64,000 nucleotides of DNA from Alentia gelatinosa (lineage: Eukaryota > Annelida > Polychaeta > Phyllodocida > Polynoidae). Position 1 is the first letter of the stretch. Each line of letters begins with the position of its first letter. Position numbers and translations under genes: made by a program. The notes below the pieces were generated by a model. That model did no database searches. It was not told the origin of the DNA and saw only the letters and a list, made by a program, of their open reading frames with translations. The stretch is taken from the NCBI GenBank assembly GCA_950022655.1, contig OX465579.1:76209193-76273192 (forward strand), given 5' to 3'. Shown here one piece after another: positions 1 through 8,742 of the stretch.

Positions 1-81
1 AAAGGTGAAGACAGCATCAAACCTCGGTGTTGCAACTCATATGTGAGTGACCATCCACGCTTTAAATGAATATAGATTAAT

Positions 82-281
82 TATAACGGAGGCGGAATTG
101 GAATTACAGGGGATTTATTTCAGTGAGACAAGTTCATGTATTATTACAACTGGAGATTACATGGAATGTGAACATCGTAATCTTAGATAAGACATGAATA
201 TTTAGTGTCCGTAGTAAATAACCCTGAAATACAAAAATGTTCTCAAACGTGAGAAATTATGCCAAAGGGCATAGGCATAAA
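82..281 (-). repeat. Split direct repeat B2 of element 1
   Basis: This 200-base block matches 470-669 with one difference (CATCGTAATC here, CATCATAATC there). It forms the 3' terminus of the element on the minus strand and starts immediately after an AAT trinucleotide. Confidence 0.9.
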
Positions 282-357
282 GCCCTAGAACATGAGTCTT
301 TGACGAAAAAGGTGAGGGTGGGCAGGTTCCGAAGCAAACGCTGGCTTGAAGATCGCT

Positions 358-376
358 GGAGGCGCCCTCTGTGGAG
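358..376 (-). promoter_or_regulatory. CTCF-like core motif in the A2-specific 15-base insertion
   Basis: Read on the minus strand the segment contains CCACAGAGGGCGCC, which fits the bilaterian CTCF core CCASYAGRKGGCRS closely. It exists only in A2, because A1 lacks the inserted bases. Binding is inferred from the motif alone. Confidence 0.35.
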
Positions 377-407
377 TACTGTGCGCATCTGCGACACGAT
401 CGCGTAA

Positions 408-424
408 GCGCTAGGTGGCGCCAC
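408..424 (+). promoter_or_regulatory. CTCF-like core motif in repeat A2
   Basis: GCGCTAGGTGGCGCCAC fits the CTCF core YAGGTGGCGC. The same string is present in repeat A1 at 4556-4572, so each element copy carries the motif at both ends. A chance or palindromic resemblance cannot be excluded by eye. Confidence 0.4.
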
Positions 425-469
425 TCATTCCTCCCGTAGAATTACTACCAATTTCCAATTAGCCTCAAT

Positions 470-669
470 TATAACGGAGGCGGAATTGGAATTACAGGGG
501 ATTTATTTCAGTGAGACAAGTTCATGTATTATTACAACTGGAGATTACATGGAATGTGAACATCATAATCTTAGATAAGACATGAATATTTAGTGTCCGT
601 AGTAAATAACCCTGAAATACAAAAATGTTCTCAAACGTGAGAAATTATGCCAAAGGGCATAGGCATAAA
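470..669 (-). repeat. Split direct repeat B1 of element 1
   Basis: This is the second copy of the 200-base B repeat, lying just downstream of the recombinase reading frame on the minus strand and directly abutting A2. Confidence 0.9.
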
Positions 670-683
670 TGCCAAACTTATTA

Positions 684-1362
684 TTACAGTCGGGAAGGGG
701 TCGACGTCCTTCCCGACGGGGGTAAGTAAGGCCTAATGCCCGAGGCACTGTTCCAGGTGCCATGATGGGAGATAACACTCCGGGGAACCCCCGCAGCCAC
801 GGCATCGTGGACTGCCCCCCTCCTCAAGGAGTGGAGTGTTACTCTCTCGGCCGCCGGGAATCCCATGGCCGCCAAGGTTCGAGGCCCGTAGAAACGTGAA
901 GTAAGCAATAAGTAGAGCCGCCCGGAGGACGAGGGCCGAGGGCCCGGCCCTGGATAAGTAGAGAAGCACGTGCCAGAGTTCTTGAAGGCGAACTGCAGGG
1001 GCCGGTGCCGGAACGTGGGCGGAAAGGCGTCTGGTACCGCGCTGAACAGCGAGGACCTCGTCCGCAAACAGCGGTGCCGGGTCCCCGCCATGGCGGCGTA
1101 TCCAGGTCCGGGCTCCTGATAGATAGTTGGCGGCCGTTGCCGGGGCCCGAAATGAATTGGCTAGGGCCTGGGTGTAGAGGGTCCCGTAGGCAACGGTCGG
1201 CCAGCGAGGATCGAATCCTGATGAGACGGCAAAACGCACGTAGGCCTGAGCCTGAATGAGGTGGTTCTGGCGCGTCGTGGGGGCCTCAGCCGACGCCAGG
1301 GATGCCATCATCTGGGCATGCAGGGGGGTGCCGGTGCCTAGATAGGATGGAAGCAAAAACAT
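684..1362 (-). pseudogene. Tyrosine recombinase of element 1, internally deleted and frameshifted
   Basis: The N-terminal part (1362 downwards) reads through a core-binding-like region to the box I arginine in ALLIAYFTFLRASNL near 880-910. The C-terminal part is in another frame and carries LHSLRRG (His-x-x-Arg), HHGTW and the nucleophile context RPYLP. In element 2 about 115 residues separate box I from the HSFRR motif. Here only about 20 do, so roughly 95 codons, including the beta-sheet lysine region, are missing and the frame changes near 850-880. The product would not be a working integrase. It lies directly upstream of repeat B1, the usual position in PAT-like elements. Confidence 0.85.
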
Positions 1363-2750
1363 CTATATCAAATACGGGGTTGATATTTACAGAGGAACGG
1401 CCGCCAGGAGCGATGGCTTCCGCAACGGCCGCATATACAAAACTGACATCGACATCCCACAACGCTGCCGCCAGCCAGATCTCGCGGGCTACGGCCGAGA
1501 CGACCGGGTCGTTAGTTCGGCCCGAGGCGATGGCCTCAACTGGAGCCATGTTGTCCGTGTGGACGACGACGGCCGCCCCGGGTGGCGCCCCCGCGCCGAG
1601 AGTAGCAATGCCCTGGAGAATGGCTACCGCGTGGAACCGGAACCCGGGGCTGAGGGCGGCCGCGGTGCCGGGCGCCTCCTGGCGCAAGCTCGCGGTGGCC
1701 GTTTCAGCGACGATGACCGCGTCCCTGCTAGACACAAAGATACTAAACGGTTCTCTGTGTGGAGAAACCAGAACCACGCCGTTGGCGGCCGTTGCATAAC
1801 GTGTAAACCACCGAAAGTCCTCTTTTACCGCAGCTGGGATGGTCGCCACGCCCACTCCCGGGACTCGAGGTAGGAAGGCGAGAGCACGGCAACGAACTTG
1901 CGGGCTTGTGATACGCAACGGGCGACGTATATGAGGCGGCCGACGATGGACTGGAGGCGGGCCCGGGTGATGGCTTTACGGGCGATCCACGTCTTGCACT
2001 CCCTCACTACGTCGGCCAGCCGGTCCTCCGGGATGCGCAGGGTCATCGCGACCGTATCTCTGCAATACCTAGCCACTCCATTCGTTGGGCCAGAGGGCTA
2101 CACTTATCTGCGGCGAGGACCAGGCCCAAGCGCGCCGCCGAAGGCGGTGTAGACGTCCGTCGCTTCCTGGCGCGTGGCCTCGGCGCCCGCGAAGTCGTCG
2201 ATGTACGACAACGCGTGGTGGCCCCCATGGCCCAGGAGGAAGGTGACTGCACGTGTGACCCTCTGACAGGCCGAGGCCGAGAGGCGGGCGCCGAACGGGC
2301 AGCACGGGTCGATGTAGTACCTCCCCTCGGCCGCGACGACCTCCCCAGTGCCCGAACTCTCTCCGCTAGGTCGGCGACCATAGGGAGGGTGCATGTCTGG
2401 GCGTACGGCAGATGGGGGCCCATTTCCACGCCCGCGTTGACCCCGCCCCCGGGGGGGAAGGACATATCGACTATTATTCTCCTGCTGGAGGAGCCCCTCT
2501 TTGGACGAGTCATGAGGGGAGATACGGCCGACCACGGGCTGAAGGGCAGGTCCCGGAACGGGCCTACCAATGCCCCCTCCCCGAGCTCCTTCTCCAGGTA
2601 GGCCGCGACGTGGCGGGGGTAATTCTCTGCGGAGGCGTGGTTGCGATGCGTGGAGGTGGGGGGGCTGGCGCCCGTGAATCCCAACGGCCAGCCGTACTCC
2701 AGAAATTTGACGACCTGATTATTGTGGTAGTCGACTAGGGTTGCCTCCAT
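1286..2750 (-). pseudogene. Reverse transcriptase-RNase H of element 1, broken and lacking RT motif A
   Basis: Starting near 2750, residues such as DYHNNQVVKFLEYGWPLGF and SPLMTRPKRGSSSRRIIVD match the RT N-terminus of element 2. The frame then changes. YIDDFAG (about 2188-2208) supplies motif C. Between the VADLAERV segment and GRYYIDPCCPFGAR only a few residues remain, where element 2 has the KVDLSRAYRQL motif-A block, so the motif A aspartate is deleted near 2330-2350. Connection and RNase H sequences follow in further frames (2076-1825 and 1918-1286), with VVVHTDN as an RNase H Asp motif. At least two frame changes are present. Confidence 0.85.
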
Positions 2751-2837
2751 GCATCGATCCGCATGCCCGAGGGAACGGGTATCCGAGCCCCGAGGTAGTT
2801 CGGGAGGCCCGAGACCAGGACCTCGCTGTAGGCCCTC

Positions 2838-4454
2838 TCAATTGCCTCGTGCTCCAGGAGAAGGGCGAGGCCAGATGGATTTCACAACCGTAGCGTAAGC
2901 GGCAGGCCCACACCGTAGGGGCGCAACCCGAGGAACCGGGGGGGTACCTGCCGCGTCCTCACTGTCGCCTGCGGCGCCACCTGCCGTATCTGGGGACGCG
3001 CCTGTGGCGCCCTCTAGCGGTTCATCTGCTGAGGTGCTGGACGCGCCTCCGTCGTGGACATGGAGGGTACTTTCAACATAGTAATCAGTGGGGGGGGGCG
3101 CGCCGGGACAGCGACGGCCACGACCCCCGGTAACACATTCATCGGCCGTAGGCAAAGTGTAGGCCGTAGGCGCGGGTAAACAAACGAATAACTCTTGTAC
3201 ATTGTCAGCTGAAGCGAGGCGGGACGGGTGATGAGGCGCCTCGCCTACCGACGAAAACCCTGGGGGGGGGGTGCAGACTTGATCTGAGATGCGTGAAGCG
3301 CTTGCGGGACTTGCCGCGCTTAGATTCCTTTGCTTTACTCTGCATGCTATCTCCGAGTGGCCGTTGGATGCCCCCGTATAGACCGAGCAGTAAGCGCAGA
3401 TGTGGTTCATGCGAATGCCCGATTCCACGTGCCGGGGGGGCTTATCACACCCCCCCGATTTGTTGAACGGCCGGCACGGCCTCGCTGTGTCGTCCCTAGC
3501 CTTTTTCCCCTTGACATTATCGACTGCATAAGTTATGCGGCCTGCATAGACCTGTGAGATCGCCACCCTGAGCAGCTGAATACGATTGTCCTCGAGCCAG
3601 TCTAAGCGTAGGCGGCCCTCGCTGACCATCGCAAATACCCGCTCTGACCACCTCCGGACCTGTGCAAAGTCGAACTCCCGGGCGTCCTCGAGGACATCCT
3701 CCAGGTGTGCCACCAGAGGTGCCACGTATTGGGGGGGGAAATCATCGTCATTAATAATTCGTAACAATGCCCATGCATATTCTGCCAATGTGAGTTTGTT
3801 CAGGCCTGTCTTCGCTCTCTCCGGGCCTCGATGCACATACAAATGGGGGAAAAACTTATATTTACCCGCTTCATTGACCCTCGAGGCCGTGGTCTCCAGT
3901 ATCTTGCGGACCTGGTCCTCCACCTCGTCGTCGGGCCTAGCCGGCCTAACGGTCATAGGCGCCACCAAGGCTGCGGCCCGCCTCTGCTCCAAGAGCGCGG
4001 CTTGGAATGTGGTGCCCTGGGATGCCGGCCGTGCGAGCGCTGCCGCCGTGTTGTCGGGTGCCATGGTGCCCAGCGTAGCGGCCGACGTTCCCGCGTAGGA
4101 TGCCAACGCAGCCGGGACTCCTCCTTGTTGAGCGGGGGCCGATGCCACCACTTTTTCGATGAAAGCATTTTCACTACCGTCTGTGATGCCCTGGAGAACT
4201 CGAGGCTGGAGTGTCTCGGCCCTTGGCGCTTGCATCGAGGGAGGCGATGTGGTCTTATTTGCTGAGGTGCCTGGATCTGAGCAGGCGCCATTGCCGTTCA
4301 GCTTTGCCGCTATCTCCGCGAGTGCCGTTTCCAAAACGCTAAACCTTCTGTCGAAGCTCGCGAACTTGTCGCTAAAAACGACATAGTCGTTTTCCTGGTC
4401 TTCAACTACCTTCGTCTGGTCCTTCGTTCTTCGCTTTGGAGTGTTTTTACCCAT
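2838..4454 (-). CDS. Gag-like protein of element 1 (538 aa)
   Basis: This open frame starts about 35 bases inside repeat A1 and is the first ORF of the element, the position of gag in DIRS-order elements. The N-terminus is basic (GKNTPKRRTKDQTK) and is followed by a segment of heptad-like character (FDRRFSVLETALAEIAAKL) that may form a coiled coil. A Cys/His cluster in the last third (CRPFNKSGGC, then HICAYC, then HSEIAC) matches a similarly spaced cluster in the element 2 Gag, and is probably a zinc-binding nucleic-acid motif. The remaining C-terminus is Ala/Gly/Pro-rich. The assignment to Gag comes from position and paralogy. The frame is intact, in contrast to the enzymes downstream. Confidence 0.75.
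   Translation of the reverse strand: MGKNTPKRRTKDQTKVVEDQENDYVVFSDKFASFDRRFSVLETALAEIAAKLNGNGACSDPGTSANKTTSPPSMQAPRAETLQPRVLQGITDGSENAFIEKVVASAPAQQGGVPAALASYAGTSAATLGTMAPDNTAAALARPASQGTTFQAALLEQRRAAALVAPMTVRPARPDDEVEDQVRKILETTASRVNEAGKYKFFPHLYVHRGPERAKTGLNKLTLAEYAWALLRIINDDDFPPQYVAPLVAHLEDVLEDAREFDFAQVRRWSERVFAMVSEGRLRLDWLEDNRIQLLRVAISQVYAGRITYAVDNVKGKKARDDTARPCRPFNKSGGCDKPPRHVESGIRMNHICAYCSVYTGASNGHSEIACRVKQRNLSAASPASASRISDQVCTPPPGFSSVGEAPHHPSRLASADNVQELFVCLPAPTAYTLPTADECVTGGRGRRCPGAPPPTDYYVESTLHVHDGGASSTSADEPLEGATGASPDTAGGAAGDSEDAAGTPPVPRVAPLRCGPAAYATVVKSIWPRPSPGARGN
3004..3020 (-). promoter_or_regulatory. CTCF-like core motif inside element 1 gag
   Basis: The minus strand reads CCGCTAGAGGGCGCCAC, an excellent visual fit to the CTCF core. 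It overlaps coding sequence, so it may be incidental, but it is one of four such motifs within this single element. Confidence 0.4.
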
Positions 4455-4489
4455 CTTTGCGAGTGATTTGAGCGAGCTCTTAAATTAGC

Positions 4490-4617
4490 TTCCGAAGCAA
4501 ACGCTGGCTTGAAGATCGCTGGAGTACTGTGCGCATCTGCGACGCGATTGCGTAAGCGCTAGGTGGCGCCACTCATTCCTCCCGTAGAATTACTACCAAT
4601 TTCCAATTAGCCTCAAT
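4490..4617 (-). repeat. Split direct repeat A1 of element 1 (5' terminus)
   Basis: This repeat matches 327-469 without the 15-base insertion. It ends at AAT (4615-4617) against unrelated flank and lies just upstream of the gag start on the minus strand, so it should also contain the element promoter. Confidence 0.88.
4556..4572 (+). promoter_or_regulatory. CTCF-like core motif in repeat A1
   Basis: The string GCGCTAGGTGGCGCCAC is identical to that in repeat A2 at 408-424. Confidence 0.4.
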
Positions 4618-5162
4618 GTGACTACTGATACATACTTCTTGCATGGCAATGTCTATCAATGATGACAACAATTAGCCTGCAAATCCTATAGTTTATACGT
4701 TATATTGTTTATGGTTTCTTTTTGGTGTGCATTACCTCAATACTGCGGTAATTTTGATATGCAATTGTATTTCTTTATACAAGAAAAAGATATTATCATT
4801 TATTGCTAGGTTCTTCGCCGATAATGAAACTTTGTATTTCAATACAGTATCCAAAATGAATGGGAACTATCAGGGAATGTTGATTCTATTGGTAAAGTGA
4901 ATGGAATTATTTATACATCAGAATAGGTACAGTCAGGGAACTCCTCAATGCAGCATACGAATTAAACAATGGAATATCAACTATCCTATGACACAAGCAT
5001 GAATACATACATGCATAATTAGGCAAACGCAGACACTTAAACACACTCATCAATATACACAAATACATCTAAAAACTTTTTGAGCACAAACCATTTTAAA
5101 TTCGTAGATGGAACCAAGGTGCATCTCTCTCGGTTAGTTGTTCTACGAGGACATAGCACAGC
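4618..5162. other. AT-rich intergenic sequence, nothing recognised
   Basis: No long reading frame, repeat or motif cluster is seen between the end of element 1 and the inverted-repeat unit at 5163. Confidence 0.5.
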
Positions 5163-5388
5163 CACCCCTCTCATACGTGTTATTCTGTACAAGTTTCTAA
5201 CTTCGCTCTATGGGTATCATTGAGATCATAGGAATCTTTGGGTTGCAATAATGTGCGCCTTTAGCACGGGAGGCAGGTCAGTGGTTTCGGAATGCCCTAA
5301 GCCTAGTTCGTCAAGAATTATTCTCCTATAGAGCGTAGTGAGAGTACAGAATACCACTTAGAGAGTATGAGATATTATGAGAGGGGTG
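5163..5388 (-). mobile_element. Inverted-repeat MITE-like unit, family also at 20395
   Basis: The left end CACCCCTCTCATA...TATTCTGTAC...CGCTCTAT recurs as the reverse complement at the right end (about 5318-5388) with an indel, giving imperfect terminal inverted repeats of roughly 55-70 bases around a 226-base unit. The reverse complement of the right half aligns over about 90 bases with 20399-20490, including ACTCTCTA, GTATTCT, GAGAATAATTC and AGGCTTAG. The string TAGGAATCTTTGGGTTGCA occurs here (about 5229-5248) and again in the second copy in flipped relative orientation. No coding capacity and no clear target duplication were found. Confidence 0.55.
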
Positions 5389-6960
5389 AGCACAGCATGG
5401 TAGTTTCAGTCTCCCTATATATCAAATAGGGCCTGGGAGTGCCTTCCTATGCATTCAAGATGAAGAATATCAAGAGAAAACGACCATACTGTTGGTGAAC
5501 CATGCAAAGTTCGAGGTCACCTATCCCGGATATAATACTTTCTTACGCCGCAGGTGCAGGGAAATATATATCCACGACAGCCGACGGAGAATTTCAGCAA
5601 ATATTCAGGTTGTTATCATATACCTCCATTTGATGGAAAGACGCCGTCTTGAAAACTTACGAAGTCGTCGAGTCACTCTACGTAACCCCTCCATGTTGAC
5701 ACTGTCTGTTCAGCCCGCTGTAACGTCAAACCTTACACAAGAATATTTATCTGAAACTCCGGAAATTTAAGACACCTACCTGTAGTTCTCGTTCGTTATA
5801 TTTGGCCGAACCCAGGGCACCTGGCATGGGAGGGTCATGAGGCCTGGAGTGTCGCTGCATGCGCTGCTTTGTCGTAATACAGAAGACGATCGAAAGATGT
5901 CTTTAATTTATGGGGATCTATATCAAAGATTTAAAAATGAATCAGGATGCCTACCTGTAGTTCATCATCAGTGTGAGGAGCCGCTCCCAGGGTTTGTGGC
6001 ATTGGCCCCTTACCAGGCCTGGAGATCTACTCATGCTTTTCTGGGACAGCTTCACTCTATTCAAATACGCAAGAGGATTGCGAAAAATTAGGGAAATATG
6101 TTTTTACCAAGAATATATATGATAAAGACAATGTTACAGTCAAAACGTTGGTTCATCAATAAACGCCATAAAATCAACTTGACTGCCTCTTGGTTGTTCT
6201 GTCTACCAACTTTACGGTTCATACTTCAACTACAGTACTGCATCCTACCTTGGGATTCTTTGAGAAAGTCATACATTAAAACTACACAAGAGTCTAGTTT
6301 GAGCATACCTACATCCAACCCTGTGTCTACAGTTTGAATGCTCTTGTATCCTACATGGGATCCTAGACTCGCCATTCCAACACTGGAAACCCCTCTGAAA
6401 CCCAAACGACTCACACACTACAATAGATGGCATTATCCAACAAGCACAGCAATGTCCCCTCAGACACAACGGAAACTCAACCACCTGCCAACAACACTCC
6501 TGAAACAACAAACCGATCTACAAACCACCTAGAATAACCTAGATGTATTTAATGACTCATTTAGTACTTAATACCAAAATGATTGAATCTTACGACTCAA
6601 AGACTACCTCAGTAAAATAGGGAACAACAGAGTCACCTACAATAAACGCTTGCAACACTACAATACCAACAATCCAGGAGCCAACAGTTTGTCATTTCTG
6701 TTTAGAAAATGTCTTCGGGAAAAGAAGAGGTAGTTTATTAATATCACTATGTGAATGCGGTATGAATATTGACACCAATACACTGTTCTATGTATAAACA
6801 TACGATGGTGTTGCTTTAAAAAAGAACTCATCATTTGTATGTCTATTCCCCTGCAGTACCTGCGGGGGCACAACAAATAGGCATCGTGATGAACAGTCGG
6901 TTCAGTCGTATCTCTGGTAAGCCCCAGAGGGGATTCATTCCTCCCAATCAATATCACATA
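5389..6960. other. Intergenic sequence with only short unsupported frames
   Basis: Frames of 60-100 codons occur (for example 5492-5770 and 6098-6337), but they show no motif, splice context or homology I recognise. The block near 6200-6530 is A/C-rich on the plus strand, which removes stop codons by composition. Confidence 0.4.
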
Positions 6961-6994
6961 TCATAAAGGTCGTTAAAGGTTCCTTAAGGCCATA

Positions 6995-7012
6995 GGGTCA
7001 AGGTAAAGGTCA
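6995..7012 (+). promoter_or_regulatory. Three abutting nuclear-receptor-like half sites
   Basis: GGGTCA, AGGTAA and AGGTCA follow each other without spacers, preceded by two looser AGGT copies at 6967-6981. Nuclear receptors bind AGGTCA direct repeats, but whether this cluster is functional is unknown. Confidence 0.25.
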
Positions 7013-7440
7013 GGGCCAAATCAGAAATAGCCCACTGACCTCTGGAGTTCGCACTCTAAGGTCAATGTGCAGTGTGTGGCATTAACAGGGTTTTGTGTGG
7101 ATAATCTGACCGTCGGAGATATGGCCACCGGAAGCAGGCTGACGTGCTCAGGCCGGCGAACGCGGGGCGTCGGTGTGACCCAGATGACCACTGCCGGCAC
7201 TTGGTTCTGACGGGCATACATCATGTACAGGGACAATGGACAGGTTCCACTCATTCGCATAATGACTAACAACGCGTCCATGTGAGTTGGAGTATTTATA
7301 TCCTAAATACGAGTACATAACATTTCAGTAGTAGACACCAGTCAAGAGTTAACAATAACTTGTTGTAAGTTTACACATATTGAGGTTTGATATGTGTTTG
7401 TAATTAAATGAAATTGACATAAGTTGAAATTGTTAAGTTT

Positions 7441-7566
7441 AAATACCTTGTTATGAGGTATAGAATAAATGTTTGTAATACCGAAGTATTAAATACCATT
7501 TTGGTAAATGAAATTAGAATAACCTTTGTTTGTAATACCTAAGTATTAAATTACCATGTTGGTAAT
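7441..7566. repeat. Cluster of short palindromes downstream of element 2 recombinase
   Basis: A unit of about 36 bases built on TTTGTAATACCNAAGTATT plus a TACCAT-TTGGTA palindrome occurs at about 7471-7506 and again at 7529-7565. Upstream, TACCTTGTTATGAGGTA (about 7446) is a further palindrome. The cluster lies in the expected 3' noncoding region of element 2, where the B repeat and recombination core would be. A role as recombinase-binding arms is speculation. Confidence 0.45.
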
Positions 7567-7671
7567 AATGATACAAGTATAGAGTGTTATCTTATTTGAT
7601 AAACATGAAATACGGTGGACATGAGATAACATTTAAAAAACAGGCCAAAGGGCCAAACCTTGAATGTTAGT

Positions 7672-8742
7672 TCATGGCAAGTAGGGTAGCATGGATTTTG
7701 TAGACGACCATGTCCCGAGGTGACAGACTTGGTCGAGGGAGCAGCCAGACTCAAGGGCTGAGTGTGTTCCACCTCTCCTGAAGGAGTGGATGGAGTAGGC
7801 GTCCGGTCGAGAGACGCCGGCACGTGAGAGGAGAAGTCTGAGAATAGCTGTGAATTGGTGTGGTGAAATAGGAATCCCCAAACGAGACACGAAAATGGTA
7901 TCTAGCTGAGTGCCGTGGTACTCAGCTCTATAAGATGCCCACTCGCGAACGGGACACCAGGGACCCGAAACAGCTGGAACCGTGATGACTGCCGGTGAGG
8001 AGAGAGGATTGATAGTCTTGGAAGAGCGTAGGGTGATGGTCAAAGCATGCGGGGAGAGCTGTACATCAGATCTTGTGACGGTATGGTTGACTCCGGAATC
8101 ACGGTTGGATGTAACGAAGAGGTTTGAGGCCCTCAGCAGGGAGAAGAAAGCTATTAAAGCTGCCGCTCTGAAGAGAAGGCCGTCTGAGAGATGTTGTGAT
8201 AGATCGCATAACTTGCCGAGGAGATCTCGTGTCATGGGTTGAGCCTGCCTCGTGATATGACCGGAGCGAACTGCTGCCCCTTTAACGACCGCTGCTGCTT
8301 GCGTCGATGTGAAGACTGAAGGGTCGCCCCCGTGATCGGCTATCCAAGTCCTCGCCCCCACCAGGTAGTTCTTAACTGCCCCCGGCAAAGCCAGAGTAGA
8401 GGAGAGGTACTGAACATAAAGGCAAGCCTCCAGAACCGAAGGCTTGGTTGGGGCCTTTATGTTAGCTGTCGCGAACTCCAGGTACTTTTTGGCTTGTGAC
8501 ATCTTGTTTTTTGCGGTGCTCATTGCCTGAGCTGCTTGTAGCGATAACAACATTTCTTTGTGCAACGTCATGTTTGTATCTGGAAACAATGAAAGTATCA
8601 ACGGTGAATAGTTCGTCGGTATTTGGGCAAGACACTTCACATGGAACGGCATGGGAGATGAAAACATTGTCAGTAAACACGACATCGCAATCATGTAATG
8701 CGGCAATGTACCACATCTGCAGGCATTTTGCCACAAAGTCAT
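7672..8742 (-). CDS. Tyrosine recombinase of element 2 (about 356 aa), catalytic residues intact
   Basis: Integrates the element by site-specific recombination through a 3'-phosphotyrosyl intermediate. The full catalytic set is visible: Arg204 (SLLRASNL), Lys242 (RSSKT), His319 and Arg322 (IHSFRRGG), His341 (CHLGTWSS) and the nucleophile Tyr354 (SMLPYLP), three residues from the C-terminus. The region at about residues 60-180 corresponds to the N-terminal core-binding domain. The first Met (8742) lies within the RT-RNase H frame, and the true start may be an internal Met such as that in NMTLHKEM (about residue 58), since the first 50 residues have no counterpart in element 1. No frameshift or stop is seen. 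Confidence 0.88.
   Translation of the reverse strand: MTLWQNACRCGTLPHYMIAMSCLLTMFSSPMPFHVKCLAQIPTNYSPLILSLFPDTNMTLHKEMLLSLQAAQAMSTAKNKMSQAKKYLEFATANIKAPTKPSVLEACLYVQYLSSTLALPGAVKNYLVGARTWIADHGGDPSVFTSTQAAAVVKGAAVRSGHITRQAQPMTRDLLGKLCDLSQHLSDGLLFRAAALIAFFSLLRASNLFVTSNRDSGVNHTVTRSDVQLSPHALTITLRSSKTINPLSSPAVITVPAVSGPWCPVREWASYRAEYHGTQLDTIFVSRLGIPISPHQFTAILRLLLSRAGVSRPDAYSIHSFRRGGTHSALESGCSLDQVCHLGTWSSTKSMLPYLP

Larger units (their letters stand above)
327..469 (-). repeat. Split direct repeat A2 of element 1
   Basis: This block matches the terminal repeat at 4490-4617 apart from a 15-base extra segment at about 361-375 and a few substitutions. The extra segment is bounded by GGA microhomology. 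It abuts B1 at the AAT core 467-469, forming the internal junction that in DIRS-order elements templates circle formation. Confidence 0.88.
82..4617 (-). mobile_element. DIRS-order tyrosine-recombinase retrotransposon with split direct repeats (element 1)
   Basis: On the minus strand the order is A1 (4617-4490), gag, RT-RNase H, tyrosine recombinase, B1 (669-470), A2 (469-327), a 45-base spacer, and B2 (281-82). This A1-ORFs-B1-A2-B2 layout is the known signature of PAT/Ngaro-type members of the DIRS order, which integrate through a tyrosine recombinase and make no target-site duplication. The trinucleotide AAT sits at the left flank (79-81), at the A2/B1 junction (467-469) and at the right end (4615-4617), as expected if recombination exchanges a short core. 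The element is clearly GC-richer than its AT-rich surroundings. B1 and B2 differ at one position in 200, so insertion looks recent. RT and recombinase carry internal deletions, so the copy is probably nonautonomous. No SGNH hydrolase or methyltransferase ORF is seen. Confidence 0.9.
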
